Shown here piece after piece: positions 46,614-55,993 of a stretch of DNA of 64,000 bases. The notes under the pieces were generated by a model. It was not told the DNA's origin. It did no database searches and saw only the letters and a list, made by a program, of their open reading frames with translations. The position numbers were made by a program, and so were the translations under genes. Numbering within the stretch: position 1 is the stretch's first letter; the number at the start of each line of letters is the position of its first letter. The stretch covers positions 1 through 64,000 of the forward strand of contig NZ_JAIWPT010000016.1 of assembly GCF_021191695.1 (NCBI RefSeq). The letters are read 5' to 3'. Origin of the DNA: Proluteimonas luteida (GTDB taxonomy: Bacteria; Pseudomonadota; Gammaproteobacteria; Xanthomonadales; Xanthomonadaceae).

Positions 46614-46883
46614 ATGCCGATCCGAATGCCGATGCGACTCGTGTTCTGCAGCCTGCTGTTCGCGGCAGCCCTGCCGGTCGCCGCGCGCGATGTGCGCCTG
46701 GCCGATGCCGAAGGCAAGCCGCCGTGCCAGGTCGCCGCCCCGTCGACGACGCCGGCCGGCAACGACGCCGAGGGCCCGGCTGCTGCGCTGGGCACTGCGA
46801 AGCCGCGCGTACCGGCTGCTGCCGACAGCGCCAGCGCCGCCCGCCCCCGCTGGCACAGCTTCCTGCCGGGGATGTTCCGCTGA
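46614..46883 (+). CDS. Small secreted protein, hypothetical
   Basis: The product has 89 residues: a signal peptide (RLVFCSLLFAAALPVAA) and then an Ala/Pro-rich low-complexity mature part ending RWHSFLPGMFR. GGAG lies 9 bases before the ATG. It is 17 bp from the mtfA start and in the same direction. No motif is recognised. Confidence 0.6.
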   Translation: MPIRMPMRLVFCSLLFAAALPVAARDVRLADAEGKPPCQVAAPSTTPAGNDAEGPAAALGTAKPRVPAAADSASAARPRWHSFLPGMFR

Positions 46884-46899
46884 ACCCAGCAGGTCCGTG

Positions 46900-47697
46900 G
46901 TGCGTTCGCTGATCCGCCGCCTGTTCGCAGGCACCCCGCCCGCGCCCGATCCCGTGTCGTGGCAGGCGGTGCGCACGCGCCTGCCATGGCTGCGGACGCT
47001 CGACGACGGCGCGCCCTCCGATGAGGGCTCCTCCGTCGACGTGCGCCCCGGCAGCCGCGAGGCGGCACTGCAGGCGCTGGCCGCGCGCTTCCTGCAGCAC
47101 AAGACGATCACCCCGATCGGCGACCTGGTCCTCGACGACAGCGACCGCCTGCTGCTGGCCGCGCTGTGCTGCCTGCCGCTGCTGGAATTCGGCGAGGAAG
47201 GCCTGCACGGCTGGTCGCAGCTGATCGTCTACCCCGATGCGTTCCGGGTGAACCGCACCCATGTCGACGCCGCCGGGGTGATGCACGAGTGGGACGACGA
47301 ACTGATCGGCGAGGCCTGGGAGAGCGGCCCGCTGGTGCTGTCCTGGGCCGACGTGCAGGCCGACATCGCCGAACCCGACGCCGGTTTCTGCGTCGCGGTG
47401 CACGAGATGGCGCACAAGCTCGACGCGCTCGACGGACTGCTCGACGGCACCCCGCCGCTGCCGCGCCACTGGCAGCAGGCCTGGGCCCGGGATTTCCAGC
47501 GCGCCTACGACGGCTTCGTCGCCGAGGTCGAGGCCGGCCGCGCAACCACGATAGACCCGTACGCGGCCGAGGCGCCGGAGGAGTTCTTCGCGGTCTGCAG
47601 CGAGTACCACTTCAGTGCGCCGCAGGTGCTGCAGGCGGCATTTCCGGCCGTCGCCGCGCACCTGGCGAAGTTCTACGGCCGCCCGCCGCTGGCCTGA
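46900..47697 (+). CDS. mtfA: MtfA-family zinc-dependent peptidase
   Basis: The product has 265 residues. The metalloprotease motif is HEMAHKLD (about residue 168, HExxH with a third conserved Asp), with EEFFAVCSEYHFSAP as the downstream glutamate region (about 228). MtfA proteins are soluble and in E. coli bind Mlc and influence glucose PTS expression. The start is uncertain between GTG 46897 and GTG 46900; no ATG is nearby. Confidence 0.88.
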   Translation: MRSLIRRLFAGTPPAPDPVSWQAVRTRLPWLRTLDDGAPSDEGSSVDVRPGSREAALQALAARFLQHKTITPIGDLVLDDSDRLLLAALCCLPLLEFGEEGLHGWSQLIVYPDAFRVNRTHVDAAGVMHEWDDELIGEAWESGPLVLSWADVQADIAEPDAGFCVAVHEMAHKLDALDGLLDGTPPLPRHWQQAWARDFQRAYDGFVAEVEAGRATTIDPYAAEAPEEFFAVCSEYHFSAPQVLQAAFPAVAAHLAKFYGRPPLA

Positions 47698-47702
47698 GGC
47701 GC

Positions 47703-49121
47703 TCAGAACCCCGGCGGCAGCTGCACCTCGAAACGCGCGCCGCCCAGCTCCGTCGACCGGCCCACCTGCAGCTCGCCGCGATAGCTGTGGACGATGTCCT
47801 GCACGATCGACAGGCCGATGCCGTGGCCCTGCACGCGCTCGTCGCCGCGCACGCCGCGCTGCAGCACGTCGGCGATGCGGCCTTCGGGAATGCCGGGGCC
47901 GTCGTCCTCGACCACCAGCACCAGCCCGGGCCGGCGGTTGGGGGCGCGCTCGCCCTCGGTGACCGTCAGCAGCACCCGCGATTTCGCCCACTTGAATGCA
48001 TTCTCCAGCAGGTTGCCGAGCAGCTCCTGCAGGTCGCCGGGTTCGCCGTGGAAGCGCGCCGCGGAGTCGATCTCGAACTCGCAGATCGTGCCCTTGGCGG
48101 CATAGATCTTCTCCAGCCCGCGCACGATCTGCTCGGCGTGCGGCTCGATCTCGATGGCCGCCGCGAACAGCTGGTGGCCGCTGGAGGCCGCGCGCGCCAG
48201 CTGGTAGGTCACCAGGTCGGTCATGCGCTGCAGCTGGGTTTCCACCTCCTCGCGCAGCTCCGCCTCGCCGGTGCCGGCGTCGAGCCGCGAGCGCAGCACC
48301 GCCAGCGGCGTCTTGAGGCTGTGCGCGAGGTCGGACATGGTGTTGCGCTGGCGGTTGAGATGCTCGCGCTCGCTGTCGATCAGCGCGTTGATGCTCTCGG
48401 TCAGCGGCAGCAGCTCGCGCGGGTGCTGCATGCCCATGCGCTCGGCCTGGCCGCGCTGCACGCGCACCAGCTCGCTCTCCACCCGGCGCAGCGGCCACAG
48501 GCTCCAGCGCAGGATCAGCCCCTGCAGCAGCAGCAGGATCAACCCGGCGATGCCGAGGTTGACCCACAGCGCGGCGCGGAACACGCGCACCTGGCGCGGC
48601 ACGATGCCGGCGTCCTCCATCACGTAGATGGTGTAGGCGAACTCCTCGTCGCTGCGCCCCTCGGGCGACCACAGCAGGCCCAGGCCGTAGCGGTAGACCT
48701 CGCCGCGGGTGCCGTCGCTGCGCAGCATCGACAGCGGACCTTCGAACTTCTCCTCGCGCGCGGCCAGCATGCCGGCGTCGGGCAGCTGCGGCCCGGAGGC
48801 CGACGGCGAACTCCAGTAGCCGTTGGGCAGGACGACCTCGGCATACAGGCCGCTGCCGGGCCGCAGGAAGCGGTCGTCGGGCGACGACTCGGAGGTGTAG
48901 ATCTCGCCGCCGCGCAGGAAATCGATGTCGCCCGCGTAGGCGTAGACGTAGTTGCGCAGGCGCTCGCGCTGGCCCTCGCTGGCGACGTCGATGAACGCCC
49001 GGTCGAGCGCGTAGCCGGCCAGCGCCAGGAACGCCAGCAGGCCGAGGCTGGCGGCGAGCAACTGGCGCGCCTGCAACGAGCGCGGGCGCCAGTGCAGCTG
49101 CCGTCGTGTCTCACCTGCCAT
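47703..49121 (-). CDS. phoQ: PhoQ-like sensor histidine kinase
   Basis: The product has 472 residues. Two N-terminal membrane segments (about 20-40 and 183-205) bracket a periplasmic sensor rich in Asp/Glu. A HAMP-like linker is followed by the phosphoacceptor H-box SDLAHSLKTPLAVLRSRL (His about 276), N-box LGNLLENAFKW, G1 VEDDGPGIP and G2 GHGIGLSIV. It is downstream of the response regulator gene in the same operon. PhoQ-type kinases sense low Mg2+ or cationic peptides; the exact cue here is not shown. Confidence 0.9.
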   Translation of the reverse strand: MAGETRRQLHWRPRSLQARQLLAASLGLLAFLALAGYALDRAFIDVASEGQRERLRNYVYAYAGDIDFLRGGEIYTSESSPDDRFLRPGSGLYAEVVLPNGYWSSPSASGPQLPDAGMLAAREEKFEGPLSMLRSDGTRGEVYRYGLGLLWSPEGRSDEEFAYTIYVMEDAGIVPRQVRVFRAALWVNLGIAGLILLLLQGLILRWSLWPLRRVESELVRVQRGQAERMGMQHPRELLPLTESINALIDSEREHLNRQRNTMSDLAHSLKTPLAVLRSRLDAGTGEAELREEVETQLQRMTDLVTYQLARAASSGHQLFAAAIEIEPHAEQIVRGLEKIYAAKGTICEFEIDSAARFHGEPGDLQELLGNLLENAFKWAKSRVLLTVTEGERAPNRRPGLVLVVEDDGPGIPEGRIADVLQRGVRGDERVQGHGIGLSIVQDIVHSYRGELQVGRSTELGGARFEVQLPPGF

Positions 49122-49238
49122 CGTTCACGCCCTGCTCCAGCCCTGTCCCGCGCCTGTCGGACAGCCTACACGCGCGCGCCGCCGGCATTGCCCGGCGGTG
49201 TGGCACGCGGCCGGGATGCGGAACGGCGCGACGCCGCG

Positions 49239-49925
49239 TCAGCCTTCGGTGTTGCGCGGGATCGCGAACCGGTAGCCGCGGCCGCGCACGGTCTCGATCG
49301 GCTTGAGCGTGCCTTCCGGGTCCAGCTTCTTGCGCAGGCGGCCGATGAACACCTCCAGCACGTTCGAATCGCGGTCGAAATCCTGCTGGTAGATGTGCTC
49401 GGTCAGGTCCGCCTTCGAGACCAGTTCGCCGGCATGCATCATCAGGTACTCGAGCACCTTGTACTCGTAGCTGGTGAGGTCGACGTTCTTGCCGTCGACG
49501 CTGACCGTCTGCGCGGCCAGGTCCAGCATCACCGTGCCGCATTCGAGCGTGGGCTTGCTCCAGCCGGCGGCGCGGCGCACCAGCGCGTTGATGCGCGCCA
49601 GCAGCTCCTCGACGTGGAAAGGCTTGACCAGGTAGTCGTCGGCGCCCTGCTTGAGGCCGTCGACCTTGTCCTGCCAGCTCGAACGGGCGGTCAGGATCAG
49701 CACCGGGAACTGCTTGCCTTCCTCGCGCAGGGCCTTGATCAGCTCCATGCCCGACATCTTCGGCAGGCCGAGGTCGATGATGCCCACGTCGAACGGCACT
49801 TCGCGGCCCATGTACAGGCCTTCCTCGCCGTCCTGTGCGGCATCGACGGCGAAGCCTTCGCGCTTCAGCCGGGCCGCGAGGGTCTCACGCAGGGGAGCTT
49901 CGTCTTCGACGAGCAGGATACGCAT
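49239..49925 (-). CDS. phoP: PhoP-like response regulator
   Basis: The product has 228 residues of the OmpR/PhoB class. The receiver domain has E7-D8, phosphoacceptor Asp51 (IIDLGLP) and Lys near 100 (DDYLVKPFHVEEL). The winged-helix effector domain starts near 125 and includes LTSYEYKVLEYLMMHAGELV and ETVRGRGYRFAIPRN. It precedes the kinase gene by about 115 bp. As far as I recall PhoP is essential or virulence-linked in some Xanthomonas. Confidence 0.93.
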   Translation of the reverse strand: MRILLVEDEAPLRETLAARLKREGFAVDAAQDGEEGLYMGREVPFDVGIIDLGLPKMSGMELIKALREEGKQFPVLILTARSSWQDKVDGLKQGADDYLVKPFHVEELLARINALVRRAAGWSKPTLECGTVMLDLAAQTVSVDGKNVDLTSYEYKVLEYLMMHAGELVSKADLTEHIYQQDFDRDSNVLEVFIGRLRKKLDPEGTLKPIETVRGRGYRFAIPRNTEG

Positions 49926-49981
49926 GGGTCAACTCCGGTCGAGACGGCCGGATCGGCCGTGAATGGGGCGAGAATGCAGGA

Positions 49982-50341
49982 TCAATCGTCATCGCCGCGT
50001 GCACGCACCGGGCGTCCGCGCTGCTGCGGATCGTCGACGTAGACGCGCACCCGGCCGCTGTCGTCGAGCACCTTGATCCGGTTGAGGTCGCGTCCGTCGG
50101 AGTGCATGCGCTCGGCGCTGAGTACCCGGCCCCGGGTCGTGCGTTCGATGCGGCGCACCGATTCGGACATGGAATCCTGGGCCCGGCTGCGGCGCTGCGG
50201 CGGCGTCCCGACGTCACCGCGCCGGTCCTGCTCGACGCGCGGCCGCGGCGGATCGTCGAAGGCCCGCGCCGGCACTGCGACGCTGCCCGCAACGACGGCG
50301 GGCAGCAGGATCAACAGCAGACGGGGCACCGCAACGGACAC
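49982..50341 (-). CDS. Secreted PepSY-like protein upstream of phoPQ
   Basis: The product has 119 residues from GTG 50341, which has GAGGAG eight bases upstream. A signal peptide (VPRLLLILLPAVVAGSVAVP) leads to a C-terminal stretch GRVLSAERMHSDGRDLNRIK and RVRVYVDDPQQRGRP that matches the short PepSY pattern. It precedes phoP by 56 bp in the same direction and is probably co-transcribed. It may modulate the periplasmic input of the kinase; this is an inference from position. Confidence 0.7.
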   Translation of the reverse strand: MSVAVPRLLLILLPAVVAGSVAVPARAFDDPPRPRVEQDRRGDVGTPPQRRSRAQDSMSESVRRIERTTRGRVLSAERMHSDGRDLNRIKVLDDSGRVRVYVDDPQQRGRPVRARGDDD

Positions 50342-50570
50342 GCTGGCCGCTCCTCGACAGGGGACAGGGATGAAACTGGAACAACGTCCCGGATTCTTGG
50401 AGCAGGGCGGTGAATCCGTCCTTAACTTTTTCTTCGCATTGCCAAACCTGTTCAGGTTCAAGGGCTTGGGCCCGGCCTTCGGACCGGAGGCGACAGGAAA
50501 CCGGGCGCCATCGCGAGTGCGGTGCGGAGCCCGGGCGGCCGAAGCCGGCGGGCGATCCTTGCGCGGCCCC

Positions 50571-51482
50571 TCAGTAGATCTCCGCGACGCAGCAGCGCAG
50601 CGAGCCGCCCGCGGCCTCGACCGCCGCCAGCGGCACGGTCTCGACCACGAACCCGGCCGCCTCCAGCCCCGCGCGGACCGGGGCCGGCAGCGCCGCCCCC
50701 GCCGCCGCGCTCATCCACACGCTGGCCGGCGACAGGGCAATGGCGTTGGCCACGAAGGCGGCCTTCGCGGCCGCGTCCAGCCGGAAGCCGGCGGCGCCAT
50801 AGAAGCCGGCGATGGCGTCGCCGACGGTCGGGTCGGCAAAGCCCTGCGGGCACACCAGCGCCGCGCGCCCGGCCAGCACCGCCAGCACCACGTTGCCGTG
50901 GTACTCGCCCGGTGCCAGGTCGAACAACAGCGTCGCGCGCAGCCCGAACGCCTCGTGCATCAGCCGCGCACCGGCCTCGTCGCAGCGCTCCGACAGGCCG
51001 CAGAACCCCAGGCCGCGGGCGCGGTCGATGACCAGCGAGCCCGTCAGCTCGCACGGATGCGGCTGGGTCGACAGGTCGATCTCGCGGTGCCGCAGTACAT
51101 CGCGCAGGAAGCCGCGGATATCGGCCCGCGACGCCTCGGCCTGGCGGACCGGATGGCGCATGCGGCCGATGATCGCGCGCCCGTCCACGGTCGCGAACAC
51201 GTTGTTGGGAAACACCGCGTCGGGCGTCGCCGGATCGCCGGCGAAGCACACGGTCGGCAGCACGGTCGACATCCGGCGCTGCAGTGCCCGGTGCTCGCGC
51301 ATCGCCAGATCGGGATCGAAGGCGGCGGCGGCGGCCATGTAGCGGTTGTCGCGCGCCGATTCCTCGGCACGGCCGAACCCCTCGGGCGACACCAGGAACG
51401 CGGCCCGCGCGGTCGGCGGGCCGAAATCGGCGGGACAGGCCAGCGCCGCGGCGAAGAACGCGTCGGCGTCGCGGGTGATCAT
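50571..51482 (-). CDS. Amidinotransferase-superfamily hydrolase (CtlX-like)
   Basis: The product has 303 residues with the guanidino-modifying fold. Conserved substrate and catalytic positions are FPNNVF (about 92), ELTGSLVIDRARGLGFCGLSER-type block (Glu/Asp region, about 140), the His in GEYHGNVVLAVLAG (about 195) and the terminal Cys in GGSLRCCVAEIY (about 298). Family members are arginine deiminases, dimethylargininases and the citrulline-utilisation hydrolase CtlX; the short length and FPNN motif fit the last best. The stop of dusA overlaps its start. Confidence 0.78.
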   Translation of the reverse strand: MITRDADAFFAAALACPADFGPPTARAAFLVSPEGFGRAEESARDNRYMAAAAAFDPDLAMREHRALQRRMSTVLPTVCFAGDPATPDAVFPNNVFATVDGRAIIGRMRHPVRQAEASRADIRGFLRDVLRHREIDLSTQPHPCELTGSLVIDRARGLGFCGLSERCDEAGARLMHEAFGLRATLLFDLAPGEYHGNVVLAVLAGRAALVCPQGFADPTVGDAIAGFYGAAGFRLDAAAKAAFVANAIALSPASVWMSAAAGAALPAPVRAGLEAAGFVVETVPLAAVEAAGGSLRCCVAEIY

Positions 51483-52522
51483 GCCGCCGCGCGGGCCCGC
51501 GGCGCGGTCGCGGCCAGCGCACGTTCCACCAGCGTCCAGTCGGCGCCCGGGCGGTGCGCACCTTCGCTGAGGACCTGGCGGAACTGCCGCCCGCCCGGCT
51601 GCCCGTGGAACAGCCCCAGCACGTGCCGGGTGATGTGCTTGAGCGCGACCCCGGCCTGCAGTTGCGCCTCGACATAGGGACGCAGCGCGCGCAGCAGCTC
51701 GGCCCGCGGGCGCGGCTGCAGGCCGGCCAGCGCCGCATCGGTCCGGTGCAGCAGATACGGATCGTGATAGGCGGCGCGGCCCAGCATCACCCCGTCGACC
51801 GACCCGAGCTGCGCAAGCGCGTCCTCCAGCGTCGCGATCCCGCCATTGAGCACCACCGGCAGCGTGGGGCGCTCGCGCTTGAGCCGGTGCGCCCAGTCGT
51901 AGCGCAGCGGCGGGACCTCGCGGTTCTCCTTCGGCGACAGGCCCTGCAGCCACGCGTTGCGCGCGTGCACCACGACCATCGACGCGCCGGCGGCGACGAC
52001 ACCGTCGACGAACGCGGCGAAGGCCGCATAGTCGTCATCGTCGTCGACCCCGAGCCGGCACTTGACCGTGACCGGCACGGCGCTGGCCGCCGCCATCGCC
52101 GCCACGCAGTCGGCCACCAGCCCCGGCTCGCGCATCAGGCAGGCGCCGAAGCACCCGGCCTGCACCCGGTCCGACGGGCAGCCGCAGTTGAGGTTGATCT
52201 CGTCGAACCCGTGCGCTGCGGCAATGCGCGCCGCCTCGGCCAGCAGCCGCGGCTCGCTGCCGCCGAGCTGCAGCGCCAGCGGCGCCTGCTCCGGCGTCAT
52301 CGCCAGCAGCCGCGCGCGGTCGCCGTGGATGACCGCGTTGGCATGCACCATCTCGGTGTACAGCCGCGCACCCGGCGCGAGCAGCCGGTGGAACTGCCGG
52401 CAGTGGACGTCGGTCCAGTCCATCATGGGAGCGACGGACAGACGCAGTGAGGCGCCATAGCGCGATTTCCCGCGCGATTCCAGGGCGTTGTCCAGATCGT
52501 CGTGCTGTTCGGTCACGCGCAT
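51479..52522 (-). CDS. dusA: tRNA-dihydrouridine(20/20a) synthase
   Basis: The product has 347 residues. The FMN TIM barrel begins LRLSVAPMMDWTDVHCRQFH and contains EINLNCGCPSDRVQ followed by GCFGACLM, the catalytic Cys motif of DusA. The family-specific GLSPKENREVPPLRYDWAHR (about 205) and PVVLNGGI motifs follow. The start at 52522 (MRVTEQHDD) lacks a strong ribosome site, so a nearby start is possible. The ATGA overlap couples it to the hydrolase gene. Confidence 0.92.
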   Translation of the reverse strand: MRVTEQHDDLDNALESRGKSRYGASLRLSVAPMMDWTDVHCRQFHRLLAPGARLYTEMVHANAVIHGDRARLLAMTPEQAPLALQLGGSEPRLLAEAARIAAAHGFDEINLNCGCPSDRVQAGCFGACLMREPGLVADCVAAMAAASAVPVTVKCRLGVDDDDDYAAFAAFVDGVVAAGASMVVVHARNAWLQGLSPKENREVPPLRYDWAHRLKRERPTLPVVLNGGIATLEDALAQLGSVDGVMLGRAAYHDPYLLHRTDAALAGLQPRPRAELLRALRPYVEAQLQAGVALKHITRHVLGLFHGQPGGRQFRQVLSEGAHRPGADWTLVERALAATAPRARAAA

Positions 52523-52649
52523 GAACGGTCGATTTCGCTGGTTTCGGAATGCCGTCAGATTACACCGCGCGGATTCGGGTCCCCCGTCGGGATGGCGCAT
52601 TGCGTCGTGCGTCCAGACGGAAGTCGCCGGGCCGCGCCCTGCGGAGCGG

Positions 52650-53309
52650 TCAGTCTTTCGCGGCGCCGGGCGCGCGGAAGGTCACGTTGCCCTCGGCGTC
52701 GAGCACTTCGATGCGGGCATCGCCGGCGGCGTCGGCCACCAGGCGGATGCGGTCGCGGCCCTGCGGATCGGCCAACACGATCTCGGCGTCCTCGTTCCGG
52801 TTGTGGATGCCGATGCGGCGCTCGACGACGCGGCTGGCTTCGATCACGTCCAGCCCGGCCGGCGGCCGTGAATTGATGAGGAAACCGGCCATGGCGTCGC
52901 TGCCGTCGGCGCTCACCCGGGTGACCATGCCCATCGCGTCGTAGTTGGGGTAGTCGAAGGCCAGCGCGCTGATTTTGCCCATCTCGGCATCGGTGATCGC
53001 GATCCCGCCCAGCTCGTCGCCCTTGGCGTCGTAGAACACCAGCCCCGCAGGCTGCACCGCGCGCGGATACTCGCGGCCGTCGAGTTTCGGCAGCGGGAAG
53101 CGCTCGGCGTTGGCGATCACCACGCGGGTCACGCCGGTCGGGTCGACGATGTTGATCCGCTCCACGTCGAGCACCGACTGCGAAGAAGGGGACCGCACGG
53201 CGACGAGGCCGAGCGCGAGCAGCGCGACCGTCAGGACCAGCGCGTAGGCCTTGAGCAGGCGCATGTCGCGTTGCAGGCGTTCGAGGCTCGCGCCGGTGCT
53301 TGCATTCAT
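52650..53309 (-). CDS. Membrane-anchored protein of unknown function
   Basis: The product has 219 residues with one N-terminal helix (AYALVLTVALLALGLVAVRS). The rest is soluble and beta-rich: VERINIVDPTGVTRVVIANA, GLVFYDAKGDELGGIAITDA and ARIEVLDAEGNVTFRAPG, repeats of short strands with DPxG/DxxG turns. Similar proteins in other bacteria are uncharacterised. It stands alone between dusA and the isomerase gene. Confidence 0.75.
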   Translation of the reverse strand: MNASTGASLERLQRDMRLLKAYALVLTVALLALGLVAVRSPSSQSVLDVERINIVDPTGVTRVVIANAERFPLPKLDGREYPRAVQPAGLVFYDAKGDELGGIAITDAEMGKISALAFDYPNYDAMGMVTRVSADGSDAMAGFLINSRPPAGLDVIEASRVVERRIGIHNRNEDAEIVLADPQGRDRIRLVADAAGDARIEVLDAEGNVTFRAPGAAKD

Positions 53310-53502
53310 CGGGAATCCCTCGATCCGGAACCGCCGACGCTGGGCGTGCGCAGACGCCGGCGCATCGTATCACCGCAAACAATGCGCACCGGCCCCGATA
53401 TCGTGACAACGGTCGGATATGGCGACACCGGCGGCCGCAGGGATCAGCGCGCACCGGGCCACGCACGGCTGCCCGGTGCGCGCGGGCGGCCGCCAGCGCG
53501 GA

Positions 53503-53976
53503 TCAGGCGGCCGCAGGCAGCGCCCGGCCGACCTGCTTTTCCTCTTCCGTCGCATCGCGAACGTCGACCACCTGCACCGCGAAATTCAGGGTGCGGCCGG
53601 CCAGCGGATGGTTGCCGTCGATCCTGACCTGGGCATCGTCGACCTCCACCACCGTCACCAGCAGCGGGCCGTTGCCGGTCTGGGCCTGGAACTGCATGCC
53701 CGGCTCGACCTTGTCGACGCCCTGGAACGCCTCGCGCGGCACGGACTGGATCAAACCTTCGTTGCACACGCCGTAGCCTTCTTCCGGCTTGACCACGACC
53801 TGCAGCGCGTCGCCGGCCTGCTTGCCGTCGAGCGCCTTCTCCAGGCCCGGCACGATGTTGCCGGCGCCATGGAAATAGCGCAGCGGCTGCGATTCGGGCG
53901 ATTTGTCGATGACCTTGCCGGCGTCGTCGGTCAGGGTGTAGTGGAAGCTGGCAACACGTGCAGCGGCGATCTCCAT
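53503..53976 (-). CDS. FKBP-type peptidyl-prolyl isomerase (SlyD-like)
   Basis: The product has 157 residues. FKBP part 1 (ASFHYTLTDDAGKVIDKSPE), YFHGAGNIVPGLEKALDGKQ and VKPEEGYGVCNEGLIQSVPR cover the isomerase half; the inserted IF-like flap (PGMQFQAQTGNGPLLVTVVE, IDGNHPLAGRTLNFAVQV) is that of SlyD. The His-rich metal-binding tail of E. coli SlyD is missing. AAGGAG precedes the ATG by seven bases. Confidence 0.9.
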   Translation of the reverse strand: MEIAAARVASFHYTLTDDAGKVIDKSPESQPLRYFHGAGNIVPGLEKALDGKQAGDALQVVVKPEEGYGVCNEGLIQSVPREAFQGVDKVEPGMQFQAQTGNGPLLVTVVEVDDAQVRIDGNHPLAGRTLNFAVQVVDVRDATEEEKQVGRALPAAA

Positions 53977-54191
53977 GGGGATCTCCTTGGTATGGAATGA
54001 AGGGAGGGGGGTGACACGGACAGGCACCGGTAGACCCACGGTGCGAAGCGATACATCGCGGACCACGATACCGGCTGGGCGATCGGGCCGCAAACCGGAG
54101 GGCCGGCATCGGTAACGCAGGTTCAGCCGCGCCAGCCGCGCCGGCGCAGCCGGCCAGAGTGCACCACCTGGGCCACGAGCGACCGTGCACG

Positions 54192-54311
54192 CTCAGAGGT
54201 TGAGAGTAGATCGAACGCCGTAGCGAGCGCGTCGCCGGGCGTCCGCGGCAAGGCGCGCTGGGCGTTCGGCGGCGGTCGCAGTAGGCGTTCGATCTACTCT
54301 CAGCCTCTCAG
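54192..54311. repeat. 120-bp element with 28-bp terminal inverted repeats
   Basis: The arms at 54192-54219 and 54284-54311 (core GAGAGTAGATCGAACGCC) are complementary at 26 of 28 positions and enclose 64 bp with no open frame. The right arm holds the stop codon (54308-54310) of the adjacent gene. The size and terminal repeats are MITE-like. Confidence 0.75.
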
Positions 54312-54763
54312 TCGCGGAAGGCCTCGGCCATGGCCGAGGGGTCGCGCCGCGGCGTCTCGGTCGACACCGGCTGCACCTGCAGTTCCGCCTGTCCCAGCGG
54401 CAGCCCGGCGGCATCCCGCTGGCTGCCGTCGACCACTTCCACGCCCTGCGCGTCGGCCTGGCTGACGATGCGCACGACCTCGCTCGAGCCGTCCGGCCAG
54501 ACCACGCGGAAGGTGCTGCCCGGCGGCAGCGACACGAGCGGCGTCGCGCTCTGCGCCCGGTACAGCGCGGCAACCTGCGCCGCACCCAGTTGCCGCTGCT
54601 CGGGCGCCGCTTCGGTCGTGGTCTCCGCCACCGTCGACAGCTCGCGGTAGTTGTCGCCGATCGCGTCGATCATCACGCCGGCCACTGCCGCCGAGTAACC
54701 GACGAACAATGCGGACCACAGCCAGAAACGCAGCCTGCTCTTGATTGCGGGTTTCTTCTTCAT
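54308..54763 (-). CDS. Membrane-anchored hypothetical protein
   Basis: The product has 151 residues: a basic N-terminus (MKKKPAIKSRLRFWLWSALF), one membrane helix and a periplasmic part with TFRVVWPDGSSEVVRIVSQA and GLPLGQAELQVQPVSTE. The start overlaps the previous stop by 4 bp, so it is coupled to the 325-aa gene. No family is recognised. Confidence 0.7.
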   Translation of the reverse strand: MKKKPAIKSRLRFWLWSALFVGYSAAVAGVMIDAIGDNYRELSTVAETTTEAAPEQRQLGAAQVAALYRAQSATPLVSLPPGSTFRVVWPDGSSEVVRIVSQADAQGVEVVDGSQRDAAGLPLGQAELQVQPVSTETPRRDPSAMAEAFRD

Positions 54764-55737
54764 CGCGACACCATCCCGACCTGTTCGTCTGTTTCTTTGT
54801 TCACCAGTACATCGACCATCGTTTCGATCTCCTCCGCGTCCTCGCGCGGCAATGCCGCATCGCGCACGAACGTTTCGAAGTCCTGTCGCCCGTTCCGCGC
54901 ACAGATGCCGCCGTTGGCGCAGTAATGGGTCATCAGCGCGCTGTCCGGACCGCATGGCTGGCCGAGCCGGCATCCGGCGATGTTCCAGGCCACCTCCGCG
55001 CGCTGGGTCCCCGCCACGCGTCCCTCGAGCGCGATGTCGCCGCTGGCGGCCACGCCCATCGCCGGCGCCAGTGCGACGAACGCCTCCGGATCGCGCGAGG
55101 CCTGCACCCGTTCGACGAGATCGGCGCGGTAGGCGTCGTCGTCGGCCAGCGGCGCGCCCATTGCCAGCAGTGCGGCCTCGGCGGCGAGGCTGCCGGCCAG
55201 TGCCGCGTCCTCGCGCGCCTCGACCAGTTGCACGAAGCTGGGCGCGTCGGTGGGCACGAACCGCGCGCAGCGCCGGCCGACGCGGTCGCGCGCGTCGCGC
55301 AGCGCGGCGCCGGCCTGCAGGCCGAGGCTGTCGATGAGTTCGCTGTCGCGCGCATAGCCGACCGGCGAGCGCGCCACCGGCGCGCAGTATTCGTGGATCC
55401 GGCTGACCAGCCAGCGCGCCTCGGCGTCGCCGGCGCGCGCCGCGGTCTGCAGCGACTGCAGCAACGCGAACAGGTCCGGCGACCGTTCGAAGGCCGCGCG
55501 CATCTGCGCGGGCGTCGCGGCGGTCGCGGACGCTATGCGGTGGCCGTGCCATGCGGATTGCCCGGATCCTGCCGCAGGCGCCAGCGCGATGCGCGGCAAC
55601 GCAGGGGTTTCCACGCCATCCGCGGCGGCATCGGACGCAGCCGGCGCTGGCCGGTCCGCGGCAGGAACGACGTACATCGAAACGAGCGCCGCAATGACGG
55701 CGCAGATGACGATCGCGATGGACAGCTTGCCCGTCAT
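54760..55737 (-). CDS. Membrane-anchored hypothetical protein, 325 aa
   Basis: The product starts MTGKLSIAIVICAVIAALVS (signal anchor), followed by a Pro/Ala stretch and a helix-rich domain with LLQSLQTAARAGDAEARWLV, a pattern like Sel1/TPR-type helical proteins. It contains clustered cysteines near the C-terminus (GCRLGQPC, CANGGICARNG). A role cannot be assigned. The upstream part of the open frame is non-conserved. Confidence 0.65.
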   Translation of the reverse strand: MTGKLSIAIVICAVIAALVSMYVVPAADRPAPAASDAAADGVETPALPRIALAPAAGSGQSAWHGHRIASATAATPAQMRAAFERSPDLFALLQSLQTAARAGDAEARWLVSRIHEYCAPVARSPVGYARDSELIDSLGLQAGAALRDARDRVGRRCARFVPTDAPSFVQLVEAREDAALAGSLAAEAALLAMGAPLADDDAYRADLVERVQASRDPEAFVALAPAMGVAASGDIALEGRVAGTQRAEVAWNIAGCRLGQPCGPDSALMTHYCANGGICARNGRQDFETFVRDAALPREDAEEIETMVDVLVNKETDEQVGMVSR

Positions 55738-55993
55738 GACGTGGGAGATGGGACTCCGGCGCGGTGCTGGGTGCGAACGGCGATTGTAGCCGACCGCCGG
55801 CGCCGGCCATGCCCGGGCATCGCTGCCGTGCGCGCGGCGCATCGATTCCGTCACGGTTTGCACGCAGAACCGGTCGCACGCCGTCGCCATCCGCATGCGC
55901 GTCTCATGCGCCGGCGCGACCCGCAGGCACGCCGGGCTTTACCTGCGCGGCCTGCGGCACGAAGATGCCCGCCCCCGCCCACGAGCCCCCGCC

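Noticed and set aside
50440..50461. PhoP box upstream of the phoPQ operon
   Set aside because: GTTCA occurs twice nearby but the spacing does not fit the known half-site arrangement; not enough support.
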